Source: Dokdonella sp. (lineage in GTDB: Bacteria; Pseudomonadota; Gammaproteobacteria; Xanthomonadales; Rhodanobacteraceae). From it: DNA of 64,000 bases. The position numbers were made by a program, and so were the translations under genes. Position 1 is the first letter of the stretch; the number at the start of each line of letters is the position of its first letter. The notes under the pieces were generated by a model. That model ran no database searches. It was not told the DNA's origin and was given only the letters and a program-made list of their open reading frames with translations. The stretch spans positions 124,001-188,000 of the forward strand of contig NZ_JAHCAS010000001.1 of NCBI RefSeq assembly GCF_019634775.1. Reading direction: 5' to 3'. Shown here in pieces: positions 8,233 through 15,969 of the stretch.

Positions 8233-9390
8233 CAGCGGGTCGGACTCCGCGTCAGCGCAATCGTCCTCGCCGCAATCCTCTTCAGGTTCCTCATCCTCGC
8301 AGATGTCCTCGTCTGCGCAGGGGTCGTAGCCGGGCACGTCGCGGAACCTGTCCGGGTGGCGTTCGAGGAAGGCCTCACCGGCGGCCTCGGCGGCAGCGAT
8401 GCGCGCCTCGTCGGACGGATGCGTCGACAGCCAGGCCGCTGCGTCGCCGTAGTCCTCGTGGGCTTGCTGCAGGTTGCGCATCCCCTCGGCGAACCAGGCC
8501 GGTGATTCGCCCATCGCTTCGAGCGTGGCGAACGCGTAGCGGTCCGATTCTTCCTCGAAACCGCGCGAGTAATGGTTTTGCAGCAGGAAGGTCGGCACGC
8601 CGATGACGACCGAACTGGCCGCGCTGACGTCGCCAGCGAAGAAGGCGCCGAGCACGATCACGAAGGAACTGCGCAAGGTCTGGCGCAAAGCATGGCGATG
8701 CTGCTGATGACCGAGCTCGTGGGCGATGATGGCGTCGAAGGCGCGGTCATCGCTCATCGCTTCGACCAGATCATCAGTGACGACGATGGTACCTCCCGGC
8801 AGGGCCAGCGCGTTGGCGCCGACCTCGTCGGAATGGCGAAACTCCAGCCGATGCGCGCGCACCGTCGCAGCGGCCGCGACCACGCGCTCGAAGCGTGCGC
8901 GCAGTTCCGCTTCGCGCGCGCTCTCCAGGCCGCTCGGTCCGAAGCCAAAATGATCATCGAGCTGGGCAAGCACGCCATCACCGAGCCGGTCCTCGACACT
9001 CATCGGCACCTGTTCGGCAATGCGGTCCGCGGCCCAGGGGATTCCCCAGACGACCGCAACGACGAGCGCGGCGACGCACACGACGATGGAAGCCGCGACT
9101 GCGTGGGCATGGCGTTCGAGCCGATCGACGAGACGTTGCAGGCGATCCTCGCTCGGGAACCAGGCGTCGAGCAGCGGGTGGTCGGCGACGAGCAGACGTG
9201 CGCCGTCGTCAAACGCGATCGTGCGCGGCGTGCGGCCGAGGCGTGGCGTGATGCGCAGGCCGGCAAGCGCCGCGCTGCGCTCGACGCCATCGCCGGCGAC
9301 ATGCACGACGCCGGCCGCGTCGCGGCTCACCATCACCTCATGCATGCGGCTGGTGACGCCGTCGAACCAGTGGGCGGAAAAGGTGTTCAC
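8227..9390 (-). CDS. M48 family zinc metallopeptidase with membrane segment
   Basis: A 387-residue M48 peptidase. The zinc site is HELGH (residues 224-228), and the third ligand Glu is probably in GFEEESDRYA about 50 residues later. One hydrophobic segment (about residues 98-120) anchors the protein and places the catalytic domain outside the cytoplasm. The C-terminus is an unusual acidic tail with four cysteines (CADEDICEDEEPEEDCGEDDC). I start at GTG 9390 because it overlaps the stop of the upstream YjgN-like gene as GTGA, showing translational coupling. In this family such pairs of YjgN-like membrane protein and M48 peptidase are common. The stop TAG comes from a repeat copy. Confidence 0.88.
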   Translation of the reverse strand: MNTFSAHWFDGVTSRMHEVMVSRDAAGVVHVAGDGVERSAALAGLRITPRLGRTPRTIAFDDGARLLVADHPLLDAWFPSEDRLQRLVDRLERHAHAVAASIVVCVAALVVAVVWGIPWAADRIAEQVPMSVEDRLGDGVLAQLDDHFGFGPSGLESAREAELRARFERVVAAAATVRAHRLEFRHSDEVGANALALPGGTIVVTDDLVEAMSDDRAFDAIIAHELGHQQHRHALRQTLRSSFVIVLGAFFAGDVSAASSVVIGVPTFLLQNHYSRGFEEESDRYAFATLEAMGESPAWFAEGMRNLQQAHEDYGDAAAWLSTHPSDEARIAAAEAAGEAFLERHPDRFRDVPGYDPCADEDICEDEEPEEDCGEDDCADAESDPLP

Positions 9391-10511
9391 AGGCCGATGT
9401 CGATGTCGAACAGGCCGTCGACTTCGGCCGCGGTGGCATCGATCTCGCCACGGCGTTCGGCGACGAGTTCCTGGAGGTCGTCGGCGGCAAGCAGGCAGAG
9501 CGATTCGGCGCGGTAGCGCGCGATGCGGATCTTCGCCCACGGGATCAGCAGGCCCGCGCTGGCGAGGATGGCTAGCGTGTTGAACGCATAGATGCCGAGC
9601 AGCTTGTGCCCCTTCAGCGTCGAGCGCAGGCGCCGGCCGCCGATGTCGACATGGTTGTAGACGAGGTTGATCAGCGCCGCCTGCAGGAACACGAAGACCA
9701 CGAAATAACCCGCGTAGAAACCGCCGACGACCGTCATCAGGTACCAGAACGGCGGCTCACCTCCGGATTCTCCCAATGCCGCCGACGCCGCGGCGAGACC
9801 GATCACGGCAAGGAAAAAGACAAACATCAGTGCCGACAGCGCGCCCCAGGCGATCAGGTAGGGAATGTAGAAACGCCCAGGCGCGAGGACGAAACGAAAC
9901 CCGTGGCCACCGTAGCGGTGGTGCTCGACGACGAACTGCTTCTGTTTGCCCTGGACCCACGGGTAGAGCATGCCGAGCGTGAGCACCGTCGGGATCAGCA
10001 GCAGCAGGTAGCGGACATAGGCCTCGGCATAGTCGGGAATGAAACGGAACACGAGCCCGCGCCACGACGAGTAGCGTGCGCGAAAGGCGAGACCACGCAC
10101 GAGCAGCCAGGGCGTGGCGAGCATGATCACGCCGATGAGCACGAGCTGCCAGACCAGGCTGTACTGGCTGGCCAGCACGTAAGCGACGAACAGGGTCACC
10201 GCGATGATGCGGCCCTTGAGGATCGGCCAGGGCTTGGCAAGGAACTCGAACGGCACGCCGGCCAGATGCGTACTGGCGTAGAAGTAGCGCTGCGTACGCA
10301 CCTTGGCCCAGGCCGAGTAGAGGCCAAGGGTGACGATGCTCAGGGCGAGGTTGACGATCCAGATGCGGAAATACTCGCGCGCATCGCCGTCGAAGGCGAA
10401 GCGATGTTCAACCATCGGAGCCGGCGGAGCCGGCCACCAGGCCTGCACGTCGGCAGGTGGTGCTGGCGGAACTGGCGGTGACGCAAGCGCACCGATGACG
10501 TCCTCGTGCAT
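9387..10511 (-). CDS. YjgN-like DUF898 multi-pass membrane protein
   Basis: A 374-residue membrane protein of the DUF898 (YjgN) family. A proline-rich cytoplasmic N-terminus (about 40 residues) precedes the repeated DUF898 module, FAFDGDAREYFRIWIVNLALS-like followed by TLGLYSAWAKVRTQRYFY. The second half repeats the theme with HKLLGIYAFNTLAI and IPWAKIRIARYR. At least six hydrophobic segments are visible. Function is unknown in the family. The ATG at 10511 follows GGAGAAGGA. The gene is translationally coupled by GTGA to the M48 peptidase, so the two products probably act together at the inner membrane. Confidence 0.85.
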   Translation of the reverse strand: MHEDVIGALASPPVPPAPPADVQAWWPAPPAPMVEHRFAFDGDAREYFRIWIVNLALSIVTLGLYSAWAKVRTQRYFYASTHLAGVPFEFLAKPWPILKGRIIAVTLFVAYVLASQYSLVWQLVLIGVIMLATPWLLVRGLAFRARYSSWRGLVFRFIPDYAEAYVRYLLLLIPTVLTLGMLYPWVQGKQKQFVVEHHRYGGHGFRFVLAPGRFYIPYLIAWGALSALMFVFFLAVIGLAAASAALGESGGEPPFWYLMTVVGGFYAGYFVVFVFLQAALINLVYNHVDIGGRRLRSTLKGHKLLGIYAFNTLAILASAGLLIPWAKIRIARYRAESLCLLAADDLQELVAERRGEIDATAAEVDGLFDIDIGL

Positions 10512-10572
10512 TCCTTCTCCCCGGCCCACGCCGGGAGTCTGTCGGACCTCGCGGGCCTCCGGCGCGCGCAGT

Positions 10573-12186
10573 CTACGCGACGCGCGCGCGCGCGCGAACC
10601 CCGGACGCCGGCCCGAGCAGCAGATCGGCGGCATGCTCGGCAATCATGATCGTCGGCGCATTCGTATTGCCGCCGGGCAGGGTCGGCATGATCGAGGCAT
10701 CGACCACGCGCAGGCCGGTGAGGCCGTGCACGCGCAGTTCGCTGTCGACCACCGCATGGGCATCGATGCCCATGCGACAGGTGCCGACCGGGTGGTAGAT
10801 CGTTTCGGCCTTGCGGCGCACAAAGGCTTCCAGCATGCGGTCGTCATCGCCATCCACGCCGGGGAAGATCTCGGCGCCGCGATATGCGTCGAACGGCGCC
10901 TGCGCGAAGATGCGCCGCGACAGGCGCACGCCCTCGATCATCATCGCCAGGTCGTAGCCTTCCGGGTCACTCAGGTAGTTCGCATGGATTGCCACCGGCT
11001 GCGCGGGATCGGCCGAGCGCAATTCGAGACGACCACGGCTGCGCGGGCGCAGCGCGCAGGCATGCACGGTGTAGCCGCAACCGTCGAGGCGATGACGGCC
11101 GTGGTCGTCGAGCAGGGCCGGCACGAAGTGCAGTTGCATGTCGCAGCGCTCATCGGTGGCCAGGCGCGTGCGCACGAAACCGCCGCATTCGGCGATGTTC
11201 GAAGTACCGATGCCGCGTCGGTGCAACAGGAATTCGAGCGCGACGGCGACATCGTTGGCGCGGTCGTAGCTGATCGCTTCGGTCGAACGCTGCAGGGTGC
11301 AGATGTCCAGATGATCCTGCAGATTGGCGCCAACACCCTCGAGCGCGTTGCGCACGGTGATGCCATGCGCGCGCAACTGATCCGCCGGGCCAATGCCTGA
11401 AAGCATCAGCAGTTGTGGCGAGTTGACTGCGCCCCCGCAGAGGATCACTTCACCTGCTTCGGCGCGGCGCAAGCGCCCACGCTGGCGATAGTCGACACCC
11501 ACCGCGCGCGTGCCGCAGACGAGCACGCGCTGGGCCAAGGCATGGGTACGCACCTCCAGATTCGGGCGGCCGCGCGCGCGGCCCAGCCAGGCCTTCGCCG
11601 TCGAGCAGCGCGTACCGTCACGCTGGGTCACCTGGTACCAGCCAACGCCCTCCTGGCTAGCGCCGTTGAAATCGGCATTGCGCACCTGGCCGGCAGCAAC
11701 GGCGGCCTCAAGGAACACTTCCGACAGCGGATTGTGGTGGCGCAGGTCGGCGACACTGAGCGGCCCACCGCTGCCATGCCAGGCATCGGCACCGCGTGCA
11801 TTGTCCTCGCTGCGCTTGAAGCGCTCGAGCACCGCCGCCCACGACCAACGCGCATCATCCACGGCACGCGCCCATTCGTCGTAGTCGGCGGCGACACCTC
11901 GCGTATAGCACATGGCATTGATCGAACTCGACCCACCGAGAACCTTGCCGCGCGGCCACCACAGACGGCGCCCGTCAAGGTTTGGTTCGGGCTCGGTCGT
12001 GTAGTTCCAGTTGAGCCGTCGGTTCGTCGCCAGCTTGGCCAATCCGGCCGGCATGTGGATGAACGGATGCCAGTCGCGCCCACCGGCTTCGAGCAGGAGC
12101 ACACGCTTCGACGAATCGGCGCTCAAGCGCTCGGCGAGCACGCAACCGGCGGAGCCGGCGCCGACGATCACGTAATCGTAGCTCAT
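10573..12186 (-). CDS. GMC family FAD-dependent alcohol/choline dehydrogenase
   Basis: A 537-residue GMC oxidoreductase that oxidises an alcohol to an aldehyde using FAD. It has the N-terminal FAD motif YVIVGAGSAGCVLAERLS, the second signature GGSSSINAMCYTRG, CGGAVNSPQLLMLSGIGP, and the C-terminal active-site segment ETIYHPVGTCRMG followed by VDASIMPTLPGGNTNAPTIMIAEHAADLLL. It resembles AlkJ/BetA-type bacterial enzymes, but the substrate cannot be told from sequence. No aldehyde dehydrogenase or choline genes are adjacent. The DUF898 gene follows after about 60 bp. Confidence 0.92.
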   Translation of the reverse strand: MSYDYVIVGAGSAGCVLAERLSADSSKRVLLLEAGGRDWHPFIHMPAGLAKLATNRRLNWNYTTEPEPNLDGRRLWWPRGKVLGGSSSINAMCYTRGVAADYDEWARAVDDARWSWAAVLERFKRSEDNARGADAWHGSGGPLSVADLRHHNPLSEVFLEAAVAAGQVRNADFNGASQEGVGWYQVTQRDGTRCSTAKAWLGRARGRPNLEVRTHALAQRVLVCGTRAVGVDYRQRGRLRRAEAGEVILCGGAVNSPQLLMLSGIGPADQLRAHGITVRNALEGVGANLQDHLDICTLQRSTEAISYDRANDVAVALEFLLHRRGIGTSNIAECGGFVRTRLATDERCDMQLHFVPALLDDHGRHRLDGCGYTVHACALRPRSRGRLELRSADPAQPVAIHANYLSDPEGYDLAMMIEGVRLSRRIFAQAPFDAYRGAEIFPGVDGDDDRMLEAFVRRKAETIYHPVGTCRMGIDAHAVVDSELRVHGLTGLRVVDASIMPTLPGGNTNAPTIMIAEHAADLLLGPASGVRARARVA

Positions 12187-12281
12187 GGCAGTCCTGCAGA
12201 TGGTGGGTCCGACGAGGCTAGACGGCGAGCATAGAGCACATGCTCGAACGCACGCCGAGTCGCACGGGTGCGCGAGCGGTG

Positions 12282-13085
12282 TCAGGCCAGTACCTCGACC
12301 GCAGCGCCGACCCGCAACGTGCCGACACCGCGCGGAATGAGGTTCTGTCCGAACGACACGCCTTTCGGCGTGCGCCGGTAGGTCAGCAGCGTGCGCAAGG
12401 GCTCGCCATCCGCGGAGAATTCACCACGCCCGAAGTCGAGCGTGGTGAACACGCAGCGGATGCACGGCTTGACCACGTCGAATTCGATGCCGCCGATACG
12501 CACACGCTTCCAGCCGTCCTCGGCATGCGCGGCCACGCCGTCGACGACGAGATTCGGACGGAACCGCAGCATCGGCACGGGCTCGGCGAGCCTTGCATTG
12601 AGCGCGTCGAGAGCGGCCTGCGAGATCAGCAACAGTGGGTAGCCGTCGGCAAAGCTGACGAGATCGCCTGGCTGCGCATATGCCGGATCGACCGGGCGCA
12701 CAGCCGACTCGTCCATGTGGACGAACGCGGCCGGAAAGCCGAGATACGCGCTGATCCAGGCGTCGGCCTCGGGCTCGGCCATGCGTGCCGAAACGACGCT
12801 GCCCCACACCTCCACCCTGCGTCGGGCTGACACGTCGGCGAGTGCACGCACTATCAGTGCCGGCATGCCGGGCGCATCGATGTGCAGGCCCTCGGCGGCT
12901 GCCCGCGCCCGCAGCAGGACCAAGCGCGGCAGCTTGCGCGCGGTGAGGAAGCGGCCGCTCTCATCGACCACCATCCAGCGCCGATCAGCGACGAGGCCAC
13001 GCGCCTCGACTTCGGCCTCCGCGGGCGACAGCGGCGCGCAGGACTTGAGCGGAAAAACGTGCAGTGCCGTCAGTGTCGGCTTCAT
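12282..13085 (-). CDS. MOSC domain protein (mARC/YcbX-like, without ferredoxin domain)
   Basis: A 267-residue protein with a MOSC N-terminal beta-barrel domain (MKPTLTALHVFPLKSCAPLS, with the GLVADRRWMVVDESGRFLTAR hallmark) and a C-terminal MOSC domain. The MOSC domain contains VVKPCIRCVFTTLD, where the conserved Cys is the presumed molybdenum ligand. Family members reduce N-hydroxylated compounds or handle the molybdenum cofactor. E. coli YcbX has an extra 2Fe-2S domain; here the protein ends after the MOSC domain, as in mARC. The ATG overlaps the stop of the upstream carrier gene (ATGA at 13082-13085), so the two are translated together. Confidence 0.87.
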   Translation of the reverse strand: MKPTLTALHVFPLKSCAPLSPAEAEVEARGLVADRRWMVVDESGRFLTARKLPRLVLLRARAAAEGLHIDAPGMPALIVRALADVSARRRVEVWGSVVSARMAEPEADAWISAYLGFPAAFVHMDESAVRPVDPAYAQPGDLVSFADGYPLLLISQAALDALNARLAEPVPMLRFRPNLVVDGVAAHAEDGWKRVRIGGIEFDVVKPCIRCVFTTLDFGRGEFSADGEPLRTLLTYRRTPKGVSFGQNLIPRGVGTLRVGAAVEVLA

Positions 13086-14431
13086 GTTGTCTCGTCCTGG
13101 ACACGTCCGGACGGCAGCTTGCGTTGCTCGCGCCACAGGCCCCAGGCGCCGACGCCGAAGCAGCCGGCGACGAACATGCCGACACCGAACACGGCGTGGC
13201 TGCCAAACGCCGCGACGAACTTGTGCAGCCAGACGAAAGTGAGATCGCCGCCGCGATAGATGACCGTGTCGATCGCCGCACCGGCCTTGTAGCGCCACTC
13301 GCGCGGCACGCGCGTGTAGATCGTCTCGCGCGCCGGCTTGTTGAGGCAGAACTCGCTGCTGCGCGTGACGATCTGCACGATCGCCACCATCAGCGGCAGT
13401 GGATTCGCGGCAAGCAGGGCGTAGCCGATGAAGATCGCCAGCGACGGCAGCAGCAAGGCCGGGGCGACGCCGAAGCGCGACAGCAACCAGCGCGTGACGA
13501 AGACCTGCACGATGAGGGTCAGTGCGTTGATGGCGAGGTCGATGTTCGCGTAGAAGGCCGTCGCCTCGCGCGCATCGGTGTAGAACCTGCGCACGATCGC
13601 GGCCTGCTCGTTGTACAGCAGGGTGCCGACGCCGACGCCGAACAGCACGACCATCGCCATCCAGCGCAGCAGCGGTTCGCGCATGACCAGGGTCAGGCCG
13701 GCGAGCACACCGCCGCCCATCGCCGTCTCGCGGCTGCGATCGCCGCGCGCCTGCTCGCGCGCGACCGCCCACTGGCGCAGGCGCATCTGGCAGGCCAGGC
13801 ACAACACCAGGAAGCCGCAGGCGACGAGCATGAGGTTGGCGATGCCGACACGCTCGACCAGCACGCGCGTCAGGATCGGCCCGAGAAAGGCACCGATCGT
13901 GCCGGCCGCACCGATGTAGCCGAAGTACGCACGCGCTTCGACGTCGTCGAACACGTCGGCCATGAAGCTCCAGAACACCGCCACCGCGAACAGGTTGAAC
14001 ACGGCGATCCAGACGAAGAACGCCATGCCCCGCCCCGGCATGCCGCTGTCGAAGGCCAGGTAGAACAACAGCAGGGTGGCGATGAAGAACAGGTACACGA
14101 CCGGCAGGAACACGCGCCGCGGGAAGCGGCTGACCAGCAGGCCATAGGCCGGCTGCAGCAGCAGCATGACCAGAAAGGTGATGGTGAACAGCACCTGCAG
14201 GGTGAACGCGCCGGCATCGAGGCCGTGACTGGCGAACCAGTCGATCAGCCAGGGCGGGAAGACCGCGCGCACGTCAGCCGATGCGCCCATTGCCTCGCGC
14301 ACCGGACGCAGCACGTAGTAGCCGCTCAACAGGCAGAAGAAGTACAGGAACGCCCACAGCAGCGGCGGTGAAGCGCGTAGCGCGGCATTGAAGCGCCCGA
14401 GGCCGGAAGCCGGCTTGGCAACGTCGTTCAT
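13082..14431 (-). CDS. MFS-like transporter related to TLC/nucleotide-carrier proteins
   Basis: A 449-residue membrane carrier with about 12 hydrophobic segments. The N-terminal signature LLWAFLYFFCLLSGYYVLRPVREAMG is typical of gammaproteobacterial proteins often filed as ATP/ADP-antiporter-like or simply MFS. A cytoplasmic loop between halves (about residues 205-240) and the motif ARAYFGYIGAAGTIGAFLGPILTRV are visible. The substrate is unknown, and nucleotide exchange should not be assumed. The start is MNDVAKPASGL at 14431, with an alternative ATG two codons upstream (14437). No clear Shine-Dalgarno sequence is seen. It is coupled by ATGA to the MOSC gene. Confidence 0.78.
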   Translation of the reverse strand: MNDVAKPASGLGRFNAALRASPPLLWAFLYFFCLLSGYYVLRPVREAMGASADVRAVFPPWLIDWFASHGLDAGAFTLQVLFTITFLVMLLLQPAYGLLVSRFPRRVFLPVVYLFFIATLLLFYLAFDSGMPGRGMAFFVWIAVFNLFAVAVFWSFMADVFDDVEARAYFGYIGAAGTIGAFLGPILTRVLVERVGIANLMLVACGFLVLCLACQMRLRQWAVAREQARGDRSRETAMGGGVLAGLTLVMREPLLRWMAMVVLFGVGVGTLLYNEQAAIVRRFYTDAREATAFYANIDLAINALTLIVQVFVTRWLLSRFGVAPALLLPSLAIFIGYALLAANPLPLMVAIVQIVTRSSEFCLNKPARETIYTRVPREWRYKAGAAIDTVIYRGGDLTFVWLHKFVAAFGSHAVFGVGMFVAGCFGVGAWGLWREQRKLPSGRVQDETT

Positions 14432-14510
14432 CGGCATCCGGAGGAAACGCGGCGTCGCGCGCACGGTAGCGGCCGGCCGCGCGCGGTGCAATGCACAACC
14501 AGTTCCTCCT

Positions 14511-14535
14511 TTCTCCCCGTTGGGTACGGAGAGAA
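14511..14535. repeat. Short inverted repeat in divergent intergenic region
   Basis: TTCTCCCCGT (14511-14520) and ACGGAGAGAA (14526-14535) form a hairpin with nine of ten pairs and a 5-nt loop. It lies between the divergent carrier and S-formylglutathione hydrolase genes, 43 bp before the latter's start. It could be a 5' leader structure or an operator. No other copy is seen in the window. Confidence 0.4.
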
Positions 14536-14577
14536 GGAACAGATGGCATCATTCCAGCCCCGGTACGGACCCCGAAC

Positions 14578-15426
14578 ATGACGATCGAGACGATTTCCGA
14601 ACAGCGCAGCTTCGGCGGCACGCAGGGCTTTTACCGGCATGTCTCGGAGGAAACCGGCGGGGTGATGCGCTTCGGCGTGTTCCGGCCACCGCTCGGCCGC
14701 GGTGACAAGGCACCGGTTCTGTACTGCCTCGCCGGCCTGACCTGCACCGAGGAGACCTTCGCGATCAAAGCCGGTGCGCAGCGGCTCGCCGCTGAACTTG
14801 GCCTGGTCCTCGTCACGCCCGATACCAGCCCGCGCGACACCGGCATCGACGGCGCGACCGGCGACTGGGAATTCGGCGAGGGCGCCGGCTTCTACCTCGA
14901 TGCAACGACACCGGCGTTCGCGTCAGGTTTCCGCATGTACAGCTACGTGACGAAGGCACTGCCGGCCGTCATCGCGGCGAACTTCGCCGACGCCGACCTC
15001 TCTCGCGAATCGATCCTCGGCCATTCGATGGGCGGCCACGGCGCGCTGACGATCGCACTGAAGAATCCGGACCGCTATCGCTCGGTGTCGGCCTTCGCAC
15101 CGATCGTCGCACCGAGCCTGGTGCCGTGGGGACAGAAGGCGCTGCCGCGTTACCTCGGCGACGACGCGCAGGCCTGGCGAGCATACGACAGCGTCGCCCT
15201 GCTCGAGGACGGCGCACGTTTCCCCGGCACGCTGCTGGTCGATCAGGGCCAAGCCGACAAGTTCCTCGAACCACAGTTGCAGCCGTGGCGCCTCGACGCC
15301 GCCGCGCGCGCCGCCGGCCAGGCACTCACGCTGCGCCTGCACGCCGGCTACGACCACAGCTACTGGTTCATCCAGAGCTTCATCGAGGACCACCTGCTGC
15401 ACCATGCAGCGGCGTTGCATGGGTGA
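14578..15426 (+). CDS. fghA: S-formylglutathione hydrolase
   Basis: A 282-residue esterase D / FGH family hydrolase. It cleaves S-formylglutathione to formate and glutathione in formaldehyde detoxification. The nucleophile elbow is ILGHSMGGHGAL (Ser in GHSMGG), the acid is probably the Asp in LLVDQGQADKFLE, and the base is the His in HAGYDHSYWFIQSFIEDHL. The loop LYCLAGLTCTEETFAIKAGAQR near residue 50 is diagnostic for FGH. The glutathione-dependent formaldehyde dehydrogenase that usually accompanies it is not in the window. A single-copy palindrome follows its stop. Confidence 0.94.
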   Translation: MTIETISEQRSFGGTQGFYRHVSEETGGVMRFGVFRPPLGRGDKAPVLYCLAGLTCTEETFAIKAGAQRLAAELGLVLVTPDTSPRDTGIDGATGDWEFGEGAGFYLDATTPAFASGFRMYSYVTKALPAVIAANFADADLSRESILGHSMGGHGALTIALKNPDRYRSVSAFAPIVAPSLVPWGQKALPRYLGDDAQAWRAYDSVALLEDGARFPGTLLVDQGQADKFLEPQLQPWRLDAAARAAGQALTLRLHAGYDHSYWFIQSFIEDHLLHHAAALHG

Positions 15427-15446
15427 GGTGCGCGCGCTGGCGCACG

Positions 15447-15480
15447 GCGACGAGGATCGCCCCTGAAGGGGCTCCTACGA
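15447..15480. repeat. Interspersed palindrome between convergent fghA and DUF4442 gene
   Basis: A copy of the repeat in minus orientation: GATCGCCCCTGAAGGGGCTC followed by CTACG. The core CCCCTGAAGGGG is a perfect hairpin. Read on the minus strand its GTAGGAGC supplies the TAG stop of the DUF4442 gene. fghA ends 20 bp to the left, so the element again separates two convergent 3' ends. Confidence 0.85.
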
Positions 15481-15969
15481 GGGATCCTTCGGCGAGACCC
15501 ACATCGTGATGTCGGCGTCGAACACGACGACATCGCCCGCGTCGCGCACTTCGACCAGGGCATGCACCTCGCGCGCGGAGCCGGCCTCGATCGCCGGCAC
15601 GCGCGCAGTCGCGACGAGGACGCCGCGCGCCTTGGCAAGGTAGCGCACGGTCATGCCCTTCGGGATCCAGCGCATGGCATCCGGAATCGTCGCGTCGGTG
15701 GCGAGGCCGCCGGCCAGTTCGGCCGCATTGCACAGCGCGATCGCGTGCACCGTGCCGATGTGGTTCTGGATCGCGCGGCGCTGGCGCAGGCGCACGACAC
15801 AGGCGCCCGGTTCGAGGCGTTCGATGGTCGGACGGATCGAGGCGAAGTACGGCGCCTGCCAGCAGATCAGGCGCGAATAGAGCCAGCGCCCCGGCGTCGA
15901 TCCGCCGAGGCGCCGGAACAGCGCGAGTGCGCGCGAGGCCACGACCTCAGGCCACGCTGCGCAAGGCAT
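15475..15969 (-). CDS. DUF4442 (hot-dog thioesterase-like) protein
   Basis: A 164-residue protein of the DUF4442/PaaI-like hot-dog group, which includes acyl-CoA thioesterases. The hot-dog helix and sheet are visible as NHIGTVHAIALCNAAELAGG, RWIPKGMTVRYLAKARG and REVHALVEVRDAGDVVVFDADITMWVSPKD. The ATG at 15969 overlaps the fadE 3' end by 23 bp. A GTG at 15942, just after the fadE stop, would give 155 residues and is equally plausible. Co-direction with fadE suggests a role in acyl-CoA turnover. The stop codon is inside a palindromic repeat. Confidence 0.78.
   Translation of the reverse strand: MPCAAWPEVVASRALALFRRLGGSTPGRWLYSRLICWQAPYFASIRPTIERLEPGACVVRLRQRRAIQNHIGTVHAIALCNAAELAGGLATDATIPDAMRWIPKGMTVRYLAKARGVLVATARVPAIEAGSAREVHALVEVRDAGDVVVFDADITMWVSPKDPS

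Noticed and set aside
13082..14431. Assigning ATP/ADP exchange to the carrier
   Set aside because: The resemblance is in the family signature only. Nucleotide exchangers of this kind belong to intracellular parasites and plastids, and no such lifestyle is implied here.
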